The notes: a model not told the origin generated them from the letters alone. A DNA stretch of 64,000 nucleotides from 9FT-COMBO-48-23 sp963754385 (GCA_963754385.1 CAVWGE010000002.1:248001-312000), one strand, 5' to 3'; counted from the stretch's first letter, positions 24,372 through 33,015 are shown. Translations and numbers: made by a program.

Positions 24372-24390
24372 TTCTACCTTCACAAGAAAA

Positions 24391-24419
24391 ATAATATCAC
24401 AAGCGGCAATGCCTGTCAA
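24391..24419 (-). promoter_or_regulatory. Promoter of the attenuated MBL-activase operon
   Basis: Minus-strand TTGACA (24414-24419), a 17-base spacer, and TATTAT (24391-24396). It is one of the best matches to consensus in the window. It places the transcript start about 12 bases before the leader ATG. Confidence 0.85.
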
Positions 24420-24592
24420 CATATTACACATTAAGGTTAAATATTAACCAATTTTATACAGCTACAAGTCAGCACAAAAATCTGAGCCTCCAAACTACCA
24501 GACTACCACGATGTTCTGTTTTTCAATCCTGGTGTATAATCTTTGTGTCAATTAGTCATATTGAGGGAAAGTTAGATTTCGGTAGTGTTGGG

Positions 24593-25939
24593 ATGGAAGC
24601 GCTAATAATTACAGTTCTTTCAACGTTAATTGTTGGTATATTATTTGTCCTTCTGCGTTTAATTTTACGTGGAATATATCGTTTAATTGCTAGGCCGAAA
24701 ATCAATTTAAGCTACGCTATCGAAGAAGCGTCAGCTGAAATTAAAGAGTCAACATTATTTCCTACTAAAAAAGTTGGCCTCTGGATTGAAAGTAAAACTG
24801 ATATAGACGTGAATTCCATAACTTTTAAACGCGTATGCGAGTATCAGAAGCATTGTTTGCTTTACAGATTTTTCTTCGGTATAGGTGTATTACGAGATCG
24901 AGCATGGTGCTCTTTCGCTAATGTTAATGATTGGACCTCGGAGGGAAATTATGGATTTGCAAAATCTGCGCAACTAGACAAGGAAACGATCAATGAATTA
25001 CTTATAGATTCAGGAGAACTTACATTAACACCTTATGTAAGCATATTAAATAAAGGCACATCGACTCAAGTGGACATCCCTTTCAGATTATCCTGCGAGA
25101 GACCTCATACTATTTTGGTGACAGTTTATTGCAAGCCGAATCTGAAATATAGGGCGCGGGCTTTGCGTGTGCTAAAAGGAATCCTCAATGCTATCAAAAT
25201 AACTAATATCGACACATTTGGGGTAACTAAATCGGTCAATATAAATTGGGATAAAAGTGCAAATAATAAGATACAAAGAGAGAGTAATGACTGGAAGAGA
25301 AGAAATTTAGACGTCAATCAAATATATATTGGTAGTTCCTACAGAGGAATGGTGAAAACCGAAAAGGCTATACAAATGATATCTATATTGAATAATTGCA
25401 TAAGTCGGTTTATAACCAAGTCCGACACTCCTTCGGAAATGAAAGCCAATGAAATTATGAAAGAATTTCGACGCGAAACACCTAATGCCAAAATTGTATT
25501 GACTATATCACCACAAAAGTCATACCGCATACTTTCCAAAGAAAGAGTTAAAGAGCTTACAAATTGTTGGATTACTTGCCGTGACTTCTCTAATGAGTTT
25601 CTGAATTGTACTAACTACGCAGCGCTATTTAAATATTTTGATTATTATTTAATCTTCTTTCCTACTTTATTAGCAAATACATTTAGATATCTATGTATAA
25701 AGGGACATAGTACTCGCGTGGATCTGCTATATTGGTTGGCGCATAGAAAAGGACAAGGACTGTCCTCACTAATGAAGTTTACATTGACGCAACTTAGTTT
25801 TTTATATGATTCCCAAGTTACATGTCATCTATTGAAAAGCAAAACCGATAAGCAAGCTAAAGTTGCCATTAAGCTTCATAATGCGAAAGAGGTAGATAAG
25901 AATCTAGCAGATGAGTTACTACAATCATTAGGCCCGTAA
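24593..25939 (+). CDS. AT-rich orphan membrane-anchored protein
   Basis: 448 residues from ATG 24593, not recognised. One strong membrane helix is at the N-terminus (ALIITVLSTLIVGILFVLLRLILRG is split here as residues 3-20 and on), then a long soluble region. The residues are Lys/Asn/Ile-rich and the codons end mostly in A or T, unlike neighbouring genes, which suggests recent transfer. Mid-protein segments (FFPTLLANTFRYLCI, about 360-375) are hydrophobic but short. A TATAAT at 24535-24540 precedes a GTG at 24545 that could add 16 residues, but that start would lie at or before the transcript start. No catalytic motif or partner gene is evident; it stands alone between two housekeeping regions. 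Confidence 0.7.
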   Translation: MEALIITVLSTLIVGILFVLLRLILRGIYRLIARPKINLSYAIEEASAEIKESTLFPTKKVGLWIESKTDIDVNSITFKRVCEYQKHCLLYRFFFGIGVLRDRAWCSFANVNDWTSEGNYGFAKSAQLDKETINELLIDSGELTLTPYVSILNKGTSTQVDIPFRLSCERPHTILVTVYCKPNLKYRARALRVLKGILNAIKITNIDTFGVTKSVNINWDKSANNKIQRESNDWKRRNLDVNQIYIGSSYRGMVKTEKAIQMISILNNCISRFITKSDTPSEMKANEIMKEFRRETPNAKIVLTISPQKSYRILSKERVKELTNCWITCRDFSNEFLNCTNYAALFKYFDYYLIFFPTLLANTFRYLCIKGHSTRVDLLYWLAHRKGQGLSSLMKFTLTQLSFLYDSQVTCHLLKSKTDKQAKVAIKLHNAKEVDKNLADELLQSLGP

Positions 25940-26189
25940 ATCTGGCCAATAACAATATCCCATGTCGGATAACGAACATATAAAGACCTATCTGAGATAT
26001 CCTAGTTATACCAAAACCCAGTATGGCACAATAATTCAATATTATCCTCTAAATGACCTCTATTAAGAAATTAACTAATTTATGAGGCTTTTCCTTTAAA
26101 TAACTCTCCCCACCGCCTCGACAATAGACTTAAGCTCCAACATCAACCGGGCGAAGTCTAAGAGGTAAGTATTGGGAAAAAGACCTGCC

Positions 26190-27377
26190 CTAACACAGCT
26201 TGAATTTCTTAGCCGCTTTCTTGAAGCCGGTGAGCGAACCTTTCAAGGTTTTGTCATCAACACAGTACGAGATACGGAAATAGCCCGGCGTGCCGAAGCC
26301 TCGACCGGGCACAACCAGCACATTCCGCTGCCGCAGCTCATCGACGAAAGCGACCTCATCCTCCAGCGGTGACTTAGGAAACATGTAGAAGGCTCCCTGT
26401 GGCTTTACTACCGAATAGCCCATCTTGACAAGATTGCCATACAAAAAATCCCTCTTCTTCTGATAATCGGCTACCGAGACAGTGACGTGCTGCAGGTTCT
26501 TCACCACATGCTGCATCAAAGCCGGTGCGTTGACAAACCCCAGAATCCGGTTGCAGAAAACAAAGCCGCTTACCAGCTCCTCCCGCTGGCTGCAATCCGG
26601 ATGTATGGCAATATAGCCGATACGCTCACCAGGAAGCGCCAGGTCTTTGGAATGAGAAGCCACAACTATGCTGTGACGATAATGGTGGAAAACAGGAGGG
26701 TATGGTAATCCGTCATATATAATTTTGCGATATGTCTCATCGCTTATCAGGAAAATCTGCGTCCCGCATTGTGCCCCTTTTCTGCGGAGCAGTTCCCCGA
26801 GTTGCCTCACGAAGTCCTGACTATAGACAACGCCGGTTGGGTTATTAGGTGAATTGATAATTACAGCCTTTGTTTTAACCGTAATGGCATCTTCAAGAGC
26901 ATCGAGCTTCGGTATAAATTGTTTATTCGTAGGCAAAACCCTGATAACCCCACCATGATTATCTATATAGTTGCCGAACTCCACGAAGTAAGGTGCGAAT
27001 ACAATTACCTCGTCCCCGGGATTCAATATCGTCTTCAGCACCACATTCAAGCCGCCGGCAGCGCCACAGGTCATGACAATATCGTTCCCCGCAAATTTGA
27101 TGCCGGTCTCGTGTGAGAGCTGTACCGCCACGGCAGCCCTTGTATCCGCATAGCCGGCGTTCTCCATATACCTGTGCATTCCCGGCATAGGTTTTCTCAT
27201 CAGCTTCTTCAATTCCTGGTTAAACTCAGGCGGTGGCTCCATGACCGGATTGCCTATAGAAAGGTCGAAAACATTCTCCTCGCCGTAACGCTTTTTTAGA
27301 TTGGTGCCCTCTTCAAACATCCTCCGTATCCACGACCCCTCCTTCATGCGCTTGCTGACATTATCAGATATCGGCAC
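26190..27377 (-). CDS. PLP-dependent aminotransferase, class I/II
   Basis: A fold-type I aminotransferase of 395 residues. The substrate arm is LSIGNPVMEPPPEF (about residues 38-51). The cofactor phosphate site is CGAAGGLNVVLKTIL (about 104-118), and NSPNNPTGVVY (about 178-188) is the PLP-contact motif. The Schiff-base Lys is in SHSKDLALPGERIGY (about 241-255). Arg in YFRISYC (about 366-372) should bind the substrate carboxylate. The group includes aspartate/alanine/aromatic aminotransferases; specificity is not certain. GTG 27377 has GGGAGGAG 11 bases upstream. A TATAAT lies about 40 bases upstream on this strand in the divergent gap. Confidence 0.88.
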   Translation of the reverse strand: MPISDNVSKRMKEGSWIRRMFEEGTNLKKRYGEENVFDLSIGNPVMEPPPEFNQELKKLMRKPMPGMHRYMENAGYADTRAAVAVQLSHETGIKFAGNDIVMTCGAAGGLNVVLKTILNPGDEVIVFAPYFVEFGNYIDNHGGVIRVLPTNKQFIPKLDALEDAITVKTKAVIINSPNNPTGVVYSQDFVRQLGELLRRKGAQCGTQIFLISDETYRKIIYDGLPYPPVFHHYRHSIVVASHSKDLALPGERIGYIAIHPDCSQREELVSGFVFCNRILGFVNAPALMQHVVKNLQHVTVSVADYQKKRDFLYGNLVKMGYSVVKPQGAFYMFPKSPLEDEVAFVDELRQRNVLVVPGRGFGTPGYFRISYCVDDKTLKGSLTGFKKAAKKFKLC

Positions 27378-27541
27378 TCGATATCTCCTCCCTGCTTTCT
27401 CTAGCTAACTGCAATTATTATATACCAATCAACAGCTATTATATCTTGAGCAATTACCAAAGGACAAGGCACTATCATTTAGCTCCTTCCATCGCAGACA
27501 GCCTAGGCAAGAACTGTAAAAACACACATGAGTTGCATATA

Positions 27542-28177
27542 ATGGGGGTCGCAGTTGTGACCAGCGAAAGCTCAACAAAGAGGAAGTATATCGCTGCCGT
27601 CTTGCTAGTAGCAACGATAGGCGGAAGTGTTGCTGTTGCTGTTTTCCTCATCTATCACTGGGAATACGTAATCCGACTTGAGCATGCGGGTTATTTGGGG
27701 CTTTTCCTTATATCCCTACTTGCCGGCTCACCTATACCAATACCGACTCCAAGCATGATACTCACTTTTACTCTTGGAAGTCTGTTGAATCCGGTATTAG
27801 TAGGGTTAGTCTCTGGGCTGGGCAATGCTATCGGTTACGCACTTATTTATATGACAGGTCGTGGCGGGTTCCACCTCCTCCCGAGTTTCAATGTTTCAGA
27901 CTCGGGAATAGGCCGATTCTTAAGGAAAATAAGAATGTCGCGAATGCTTGACGCTCCAAATCAAACGGGTGTGGTAGCTGTTTTCTTGCTGTCCATTTAT
28001 CCCAATCCGGTTCTCACCCCCATGGTTCTTGGTATGGGAGCAACACGCTTCAGTTTCACGAAATTCTTTCTCGCCTGCTGGGCAGGCAAGACAGTAATGA
28101 GTATGCTTCTTGCCTTTTTGGGCTATTTTGGCTTACGTTCTCTGCTGCATTTTCTAGGTATATTCAATGTACCCTAG
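27542..28177 (+). CDS. VTT-domain (DedA/YqaA-like) membrane protein
   Basis: About 211 residues with five or six hydrophobic segments. The central SLLAGSPIPIPTPSMILTFTLG stretch, with a prolyl re-entrant loop, and the LGNAIGYALIYMTGR block resemble VTT/SNARE-associated proteins (lipid scramblase-like or small-molecule transport roles). The start is uncertain. ATG 27542 overlaps a TATAAT (27538-27543), so if that is the promoter, GTG 27557 is the start; a TTG at 27446 would add residues with no membrane or domain character. The stop is six bases from the tRNA-Thr gene on the other strand. Confidence 0.75.
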   Translation: MGVAVVTSESSTKRKYIAAVLLVATIGGSVAVAVFLIYHWEYVIRLEHAGYLGLFLISLLAGSPIPIPTPSMILTFTLGSLLNPVLVGLVSGLGNAIGYALIYMTGRGGFHLLPSFNVSDSGIGRFLRKIRMSRMLDAPNQTGVVAVFLLSIYPNPVLTPMVLGMGATRFSFTKFFLACWAGKTVMSMLLAFLGYFGLRSLLHFLGIFNVP

Positions 28178-28182
28178 AAATA

Positions 28183-28257
28183 TGGAGCCAGCGGTCAGAG
28201 TCGAACTGACAACCGGCGGTTTACGAAACCGCTGCTCTACCACTGAGCTACGCTGGC
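28183..28257 (-). tRNA. tRNA-Thr (anticodon CGT)
   Basis: Minus strand folds completely. The acceptor GCCAGCG pairs with CGCTGGC. The D arm is GCTC/GAGC. The anticodon stem GCGGT/ACCGC encloses TTCGTAA, giving CGT for ACG codons. The T arm GTCAG/CTGAC encloses TTCGACT. The discriminator is T, and CCA is encoded at 28185-28183. 75 nt. Confidence 0.97.
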
Positions 28258-28462
28258 GTGCAGAAGATATTATATTGGAATCAGACGAAACTGAGCAATG
28301 CCTTGCTGCTAGTTATCGATTTTGCCTGATTTTTCTTATCTGTTTTCCTTTGATTATATTTGGTTCTCATGTCTGTGTGAACTTTAAAAACGCTACGCAA
28401 GCAAGCAAAAGGCCTATAATAATCCAGATCACCAGCCTAGGCTTCATGTTAAATACTATCCT

Positions 28463-28984
28463 TTACTTGATTTTACTTTTTTCTAATTGAGCCAATATTT
28501 TTAATATAAGCTCATTTTGGTTTTCCAGATGCATAAGAATAGCTTCAATTTCCCTCTCCGCTTTAGTGTTTACGTCGAAGTCAGCTTCGGCTCTTATTTC
28601 TGCATGACGGCTCTGGAGATTTTGCCCCACCATGATTAACGGCATCAAAAAAATCTGAATCATGTTTGAAATAAAGAGCCAGAGCGCAAAAGCCGGAAGT
28701 GGGTCGAATCTTAAGCTATGAGGCGCGACGATATTCCATCCCAACCAGAGCACTGTCCACGAGAAAATAATAAGAAAGAACCCCATTGTTCCAACACGGT
28801 CGGTAATCCAAATAGCCAGTTTTTCGAGAGGAGTTAAACTTTTTTTATGTTCGATATTAATATTTCGTACCGGCTTTCGCAGCTTTTTCAGTTCCTGCAG
28901 CGTTAAGGGATGTGCTTTATCAGTTACCTTTTGGTCGCGGGTTGCTAAATCAGAACTAATCATTTTCCCATTACTATTTATCAT
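28463..28984 (-). CDS. DUF1003 membrane protein
   Basis: 173 residues. After a polar N-terminus comes the DUF1003 core: LAIWITDRVGTMGFFLIIFSWTVLWLGWN (first helix, about residues 52-80), then FALWLFISNMIQIFLMPLIMVGQNLQ (second helix, about 97-122). A charged AEIRAEADFDVNTKAEREIEAI coiled-coil tail follows. Function of the family is unknown. Its start lies within the end of rluB (11-base overlap on the same strand), so it is translated from the same message. Confidence 0.85.
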   Translation of the reverse strand: MINSNGKMISSDLATRDQKVTDKAHPLTLQELKKLRKPVRNINIEHKKSLTPLEKLAIWITDRVGTMGFFLIIFSWTVLWLGWNIVAPHSLRFDPLPAFALWLFISNMIQIFLMPLIMVGQNLQSRHAEIRAEADFDVNTKAEREIEAILMHLENQNELILKILAQLEKSKIK

Positions 28985-29738
28985 CGTTTAACCTCCCTTT
29001 GGTATTTTTCTTGGCTGTCAGGAGTGCGCGGACTTCTTGAGTATTCAGCTCACGTACCACGCCTTCTTTGAGGTTTCCCAGATTAAGTTTTCCCATCCTG
29101 ATGCGTTTGATGGCCAGGACTTGATAACCGAGATTTGCCAGCATGCGGCGCACCTGCCGCTTCCTGCCCTCGTGCATGGTTATGCTGTAGTTGAACGGCG
29201 GCTGTGATTTTACCTCCTTAACGACAACGGGATAGGTCATGCCGTCCTCGAGCTCAACGCCCTTTTCCAGCTTTCTTTTCTCCTCCGGTTTGAGCACGCC
29301 GTCTATATGAATCAGGTACTCTTTCTCATGTTCGAACCTGGGATGCGTAAGTTTGTAGGTAAGCTCGCCGTCGTTGGTCAAGAGCAAAAGCCCGGTGCTG
29401 TCTTTATCCAGCCGCCCCACGGGATATAACCTCAGTCGGCGATATTTCTCAGGCAGAATGTCCAGCACCGTCTGGCGGCCTCGCTCATCGCTGGTAGTGG
29501 TCAGTATGCCCGCCGGCTTGTTGACCATCAGATAGACTGTACGTCTCGGTTTGAGGTCAACCGTTTTGCCATGCACTGAGATGCGGTCGGTCTCCGGATT
29601 CACCGGATGGCGAAAGTTCTCAACCGGCTCGCCGTTCACTTTGACTCTGCCATTTTTGATAGCATCAGCTATCCACCTCCTGGAACCAAGCCCAGCCTCA
29701 GCCAGCGCTTTAAGTAACGGCACCGATGGCGTATTCAT
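28974..29738 (-). CDS. rluB: 23S/16S rRNA pseudouridine synthase, RsuA/RluB family
   Basis: Isomerises a specific uridine in rRNA. An N-terminal S4 RNA-binding domain (about residues 6-55, LAEAGLGSRRWIADAIKNGRVKVNG) precedes the catalytic domain. The catalytic Asp is in GRLDKDSTGLLLLTNDGEL (about 103-121). The KPAGILTTTSDERGRQTV block (about 73-90) and EGRKRQVRRML (about 188-198) complete the family signature. RluB modifies U2605 of 23S rRNA and RsuA U516 of 16S; the 254-residue length cannot separate them firmly. Precedes and overlaps the DUF1003 gene. Confidence 0.88.
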   Translation of the reverse strand: MNTPSVPLLKALAEAGLGSRRWIADAIKNGRVKVNGEPVENFRHPVNPETDRISVHGKTVDLKPRRTVYLMVNKPAGILTTTSDERGRQTVLDILPEKYRRLRLYPVGRLDKDSTGLLLLTNDGELTYKLTHPRFEHEKEYLIHIDGVLKPEEKRKLEKGVELEDGMTYPVVVKEVKSQPPFNYSITMHEGRKRQVRRMLANLGYQVLAIKRIRMGKLNLGNLKEGVVRELNTQEVRALLTAKKNTKGRLNDDK

Positions 29739-29796
29739 GCTTACAAGGCTAGGTTAACCCAACGAACTGATAGACGTCAAATTAAATGGTTAAGAA

Positions 29797-29826
29797 GAGA
29801 TTCTTCACTGCGCTCAGAATGACGGA
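29797..29826. repeat. TCATTCTGA-type dispersed repeat fragment
   Basis: GAGATTCTTC followed by CTGCGCTCAGAATGACGGA. It is a short copy of the family seen at 31.2, 45.8, 56.0-56.1, 57.7-57.9 and 62.0-62.1 kb. Confidence 0.65.
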
Positions 29827-29929
29827 TGAGGTTGACCACTGGACATTTTAAGCGCCTTGTGGTAAATAGTAGTATTAGAAACTGGGAACGCCAACCACGC
29901 CCAGAATAATTAAACGAAGGAGGTAACAA

Positions 29930-30265
29930 ATGGCGAGTAAAGAGACCTGGATGCCGACGACGGCTGGTATTCTGGACATCATTGCCGGTAGCTGCGGCTT
30001 AATCTGCGCCCTTGTGTTCGTTTCATTAGGTGGCATCATGCGATTTGTGCCGAATGTCCCCACATATTTGTGGCCTATTTTCACCGCTCTGGCTGTACCG
30101 CTTGCTCTCATTGGAATACTGGCCATAATAGGCGGCATCTACGCACTGCAGAGAAAAATTTGGGGATTAGCTCTGGCCGGCTCCATAGCTGCCTTCTTTC
30201 CCTCCTGGATTTTGGGGATAACAGCCATCGTATTGACAGCACTGTCCAAGAACGAGTTTGAATAA
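29930..30265 (+). CDS. Small hypothetical four-helix membrane protein
   Basis: 111 residues with four predicted membrane helices at about residues 10-33, 45-70 (two closely spaced) and 85-105. The first holds GILDIIAGSCGLICALVFVSL and the second WPIFTALAVPLALIGILAII. ATG 29930 follows GAAGGAGGT at seven bases, so the start is firm. Similar short proteins (sometimes annotated DUF4064-like) are common and uncharacterised. It is flanked by repeat DNA and is monocistronic. Confidence 0.7.
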   Translation: MASKETWMPTTAGILDIIAGSCGLICALVFVSLGGIMRFVPNVPTYLWPIFTALAVPLALIGILAIIGGIYALQRKIWGLALAGSIAAFFPSWILGITAIVLTALSKNEFE

Positions 30266-30354
30266 TCACAACAGCCAAACAGCGTGAACCAATAAAATCT
30301 TGAAAAGCTAAGCTCTAGATGCTTGTGAGACCGCGGGGCTAAACGCCAGAGTAG

Positions 30355-31104
30355 CTACTGGGGCTGGGCTTGGGTATTACTGGATAAAAATCTCCAGACT
30401 GAGACTCTCTCGTAGTTAGTCACAGTTCTTTGTTTTGTAACTTCCACCGGCACTTGACGATGCTTTGTTACTTGGTTGTAATCAGTACGTTCACTAGTTT
30501 TGGTTGTAATTTCATCCCACTTAAAAACGATCGTCAACCTTGCATATTTGATAAGCCTTATGTAATCTGTTGAAAAGCGCATTACATAAATTCCTGAGAG
30601 CTTGGGTATAAACTCAAAATCATCTGATTGGGCTGTGCTTTGCGAGCCCAGATATTTATAAACTTGAGTGAAACCGGGGTCAGTAACTGTAACATAAAAT
30701 GTGTTAAATACATCACCAACTTCCCAAGAACCTGAAACCACAGGATTCGATTTCCCTACCAAATCAATACTAAAGTAGACCTCAGTCCCCCAGCGGTCCG
30801 GCATCACCCTATGCCATAGCTCCACTAAGGAGCCGTCGTACAAAGTTTCTGATTTGCTCTCCGTTACTTCTGTAGTAACTTGAGTAGTATAAGGCTCAGA
30901 TTCGGTATAAGCTTCATCCTTATACTCAGTCTCAGTGTAGTTCTCAACAACTTGCACAGGCACCTTCACCAGCGGAACCGCAAAAAAGAGAATACAAATA
31001 ACCACGACTACCGAAACTAGACTAATTGTAATAATTCTCCAGATATTCCATTTCCCTCCCGGTCCGCCTCCTCCGGGAACCGCGTTTTGATTTTCATAGG
31101 TCAT
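30355..31104 (-). CDS. Single-pass membrane protein with Thr/Tyr-rich repeats, unknown
   Basis: 249 residues. A Gly/Pro-rich cytoplasmic N-terminus (AVPGGGGPGGKW) leads into one membrane helix (about residues 26-47, IITISLVSVVVVICILFFAV). The outside part begins with a Glu/Thr/Tyr-rich stretch (ENYTETEYKDEAYTESEPYT, about 53-72), holds a globular beta-rich middle (about 85-195), and ends with a matching TKTSERTDYNQVTKHRQVPVEV stretch. The two stretches look like paired extended arms that might hydrogen-bond. No enzymatic motif. Not assigned to a family; probably a surface-exposed protein. Confidence 0.6.
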   Translation of the reverse strand: MTYENQNAVPGGGGPGGKWNIWRIITISLVSVVVVICILFFAVPLVKVPVQVVENYTETEYKDEAYTESEPYTTQVTTEVTESKSETLYDGSLVELWHRVMPDRWGTEVYFSIDLVGKSNPVVSGSWEVGDVFNTFYVTVTDPGFTQVYKYLGSQSTAQSDDFEFIPKLSGIYVMRFSTDYIRLIKYARLTIVFKWDEITTKTSERTDYNQVTKHRQVPVEVTKQRTVTNYERVSVWRFLSSNTQAQPQ

Positions 31105-31221
31105 TGCTTCCTCCTAATGAAAGCTTTGCCTGCTCCTTTATCAGTCAATATAGCATTGTCCCACATTTTGGGCAAGTTGTGAACCCGCGGAACCCATGAC
31201 ACCACCCCACCAAGGATACCT

Positions 31222-31292
31222 GGATTCTTCGCTACGCTCAGAATGACAAGGAGAAAAAACAGAATGGGAACAGCAAAGGGCTCAGAATGACG
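31222..31292. repeat. TCATTCTGA-type dispersed repeat
   Basis: GGATTCTTCGCTACGCTCAG then AATGACAAGG, followed 30 bases on by GGGCTCAGAATGACGACTC. Two copies in the same orientation, just upstream of the enoyl-CoA hydratase stop. Confidence 0.65.
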
Positions 31293-31313
31293 ACTCAGGT
31301 TTCCGCTTCCAAG

Positions 31314-32099
31314 CTACGATTTAGACTTCTCCAAGAGCGAGGCGGAGCCCTGCTTTATATCCTGGCGGGTGGCAACTGCCGTGATTGTCTCATAGTTTAA
31401 GCCTATATCCAAGGGATAAGACACAGCCACATTGATGGCTCGTTTGGCACCCTGAATCAGCGCCGGGGCAATGGAGGCTATCTCCTGAGCCAGCTTCCTG
31501 GCTTCTTCCATAAGCTTATCCGGGGGATAAACATGCTCCACCAGCCCTACCCTAAAAGCCTCGGCAGCGTCTATCCTCCAGCCGGTAAATATAAGCTCCT
31601 TGGCTTTACCGGCGCCGACAATCTTGGTCAAGCGCTGGGTGCCGCCGAAATCAGGGATAGTGCCCATGTGCACTTCAGGTAAACTGAAGACGGCTGTTTC
31701 CGAGGCAAGCCTTATATCGCAAGCCAGCGCCAGTTCCATGCCTACGCCCAGACAGTAGCCGTTGACCGCAGCTATAACCGGCACCGGCAGCGTCCCGAAC
31801 CTGGCATAAATCTGTCCGCCCATCTGAAGAGCTTCAAATTCAGAACGTGCGGCATGCGTAGCCAGGATATCCTCACCTGACATAGCCGCCTTGAGGTCCA
31901 AGCCGGCGCAGAAAGCTCGGTCTCCGGCTCCGGTAATTATGACCACTCGTATTTCAGGCTTAGCCAGTACATGCTCAGCAGCCTGTCTAAGCCCCTCGAT
32001 TAACTCCACGTTAACCGCGTTCCTGACCTCAGGTCGGTTCAGTGTAATCGTCGCCACTTTGTCCTGCACTTTCACTAACACTGCTTTGCTCGCAGCCAT
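31314..32099 (-). CDS. Enoyl-CoA hydratase/isomerase (crotonase) family protein
   Basis: Adds water to, or isomerises, an acyl-CoA double bond in the cytoplasm. Crotonase signatures: NRPEVRNAVN (about residues 20-29); the oxyanion-hole ITGAGDRAFCAGLDLK (about 57-72); GYCLGVGMELALACDIRLAS (about 108-127); and the LPEVHMGTIPDFGGTQRL block with the Glu (about 133-150). At 261 residues the length is standard. ATG 32099 is chosen because AAAGGAG lies ten bases upstream and conserved sequence starts just inside; a longer frame to 32291 adds residues with no family resemblance. No other fatty-acid gene is adjacent. Confidence 0.9.
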   Translation of the reverse strand: MAASKAVLVKVQDKVATITLNRPEVRNAVNVELIEGLRQAAEHVLAKPEIRVVIITGAGDRAFCAGLDLKAAMSGEDILATHAARSEFEALQMGGQIYARFGTLPVPVIAAVNGYCLGVGMELALACDIRLASETAVFSLPEVHMGTIPDFGGTQRLTKIVGAGKAKELIFTGWRIDAAEAFRVGLVEHVYPPDKLMEEARKLAQEIASIAPALIQGAKRAINVAVSYPLDIGLNYETITAVATRQDIKQGSASLLEKSKS

Positions 32100-32284
32100 T
32101 TCGATTTCTCCTTTCTTCCAGAAATCTGTCTGCCTGGGTCCTACCCCGGTTATACAGTCAGACAATCGGATTTTTGTGCCACCAATTATAAGCTCAAAGC
32201 ATCTCAAAATGCCAACCCTCCTCTGTGGCGAGGTTAAAACCTCATGGCTAAATGTTTTTATTTCTGCCCAGAGCCATATTTGTC

Positions 32285-32313
32285 TTGACACTATTAAGGA
32301 GAAGGGTTAAAAT
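32285..32313 (+). promoter_or_regulatory. Promoter of the rpsU-purQL operon
   Basis: A perfect TTGACA (32285-32290), a 17-base spacer, and TAAAAT (32308-32313). It predicts a 60-base leader to the rpsU start at 32380. Confidence 0.8.
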
Positions 32314-32379
32314 CTGTCTTTGCCAATTACCTGTGTTCAGACAGGTACCTCAATTAGTTAAAGGAAGGAGTGATGTCAT

Positions 32380-32562
32380 GTGCCTGAAGTAAGACTTTCG
32401 CAGGGGGAAAGCTTCGAGAGCCTGCTACGGCGTTTCAGCAAGAAGGTACAACAGGAAGGTATAATCAGCGAAACGCGCCGTCGCGGATTCTTCGAGAAGC
32501 CAAGTATAAAGCGGAAGCGGAAGGAAGCGGCAAAACGGCGAAAAAGCGCCAGGAGCAGCTAG
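32380..32562 (+). CDS. rpsU: 30S ribosomal protein bS21
   Basis: 60 residues, strongly basic. The S21 core ESFESLLRRFSKKVQQEGII and the RRRGFFEKPSIKRKRKEA block are clear. It binds the platform of the 30S subunit and helps recognise mRNA leaders. GTG 32380 follows AAGGAGTG; an overlapping ATG at 32378 is in another frame and not coding. It is the first gene of a five-gene operon; yqeY starts three bases after the stop. Confidence 0.95.
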   Translation: MPEVRLSQGESFESLLRRFSKKVQQEGIISETRRRGFFEKPSIKRKRKEAAKRRKSARSS

Positions 32563-32565
32563 AAG

Positions 32566-33015
32566 ATGACTCTGGCTCAGAAAATCAGAACTGACCTCGA
32601 ACAGTCAATAAGAAAAGAGGACAAACGACGGTGTTTGGTACTACGTTCGGTCCTGGCTAGCATAAGAAACGCCGAAATTGCCCAACAAAAAGATTTAGAC
32701 GACAGTGGTATATTGGTTGTTATAGATAAAGAAGCCAAGATGCGGCATGAGAGCATTGAGGCTTTTGAGAAGGGCAACCGCCCGGATTTAGTGACTAACG
32801 AGAAAGCAGAGCTGGCAATTCTGCTAGAGTATCTGCCCGAGCAAATGAGCCGGGAGGAGATTGCAGCCGCAGCCCGTAAGGTAATCAGCGAACTAGGGGC
32901 AACAAGCCAGAAGGACAAGGGTAAAGTTATGTCCCAGCTTATGCCCCAGCTTAGAGGAAGAGCTCAAGGGCAAGAAGTGAGTGATGTTGTCTCAGAACTA
33001 CTGAGCAGCACCTAA
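32566..33015 (+). CDS. yqeY: GatB/YqeY-domain protein
   Basis: 149 residues, all one YqeY domain. The opening KIRTDLEQSIRKEDKRRCLVLRSVLASIRNAEI and the block LEYLPEQMSREEIAAAARKVISELGA are characteristic. The domain is shared with the tail of GatB, the tRNA amidotransferase subunit, where it binds tRNA. A free-standing version is thought to act on tRNA or as an amidotransferase-associated factor; its biochemical role is not established. The rpsU-yqeY linkage is widespread in bacteria. It lies 85 bases before purQ. Confidence 0.9.
   Translation: MTLAQKIRTDLEQSIRKEDKRRCLVLRSVLASIRNAEIAQQKDLDDSGILVVIDKEAKMRHESIEAFEKGNRPDLVTNEKAELAILLEYLPEQMSREEIAAAARKVISELGATSQKDKGKVMSQLMPQLRGRAQGQEVSDVVSELLSST

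Larger units (their letters stand above)
24230..24384 (-). promoter_or_regulatory. Phe-responsive transcription attenuator
   Basis: The predicted start is near 24384. A 25-codon leader (24371-24294) has five Phe codons at 24350-24333. Twelve bases inside its end (24315-24304, RNA GCCTGGGAGGGC) can pair 11 of 12 with the terminator's ascending arm and loop (24254-24243, RNA GCCTCCCCAGGC). A ribosome stalled on the Phe codons leaves the first segment free, so the antiterminator forms. A ribosome that reaches the stop codon at 24294 covers it, so the terminator forms. This is the classical trp/phe attenuation geometry. It should raise MBL and activase expression when charged tRNA-Phe is scarce. 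Confidence 0.8.

Noticed and set aside
24230..24384. T-box riboswitch
   Set aside because: No T-box core sequence or specifier loop; the leader-peptide mechanism explains all parts.
26102..26200. C-terminal remnant of another gene, minus strand, reading LDFARLMLELKSIVEAVG
   Set aside because: It looks protein-like but is only about 30 codons, lies just after the aminotransferase stop in another frame, and I cannot match it to a family.
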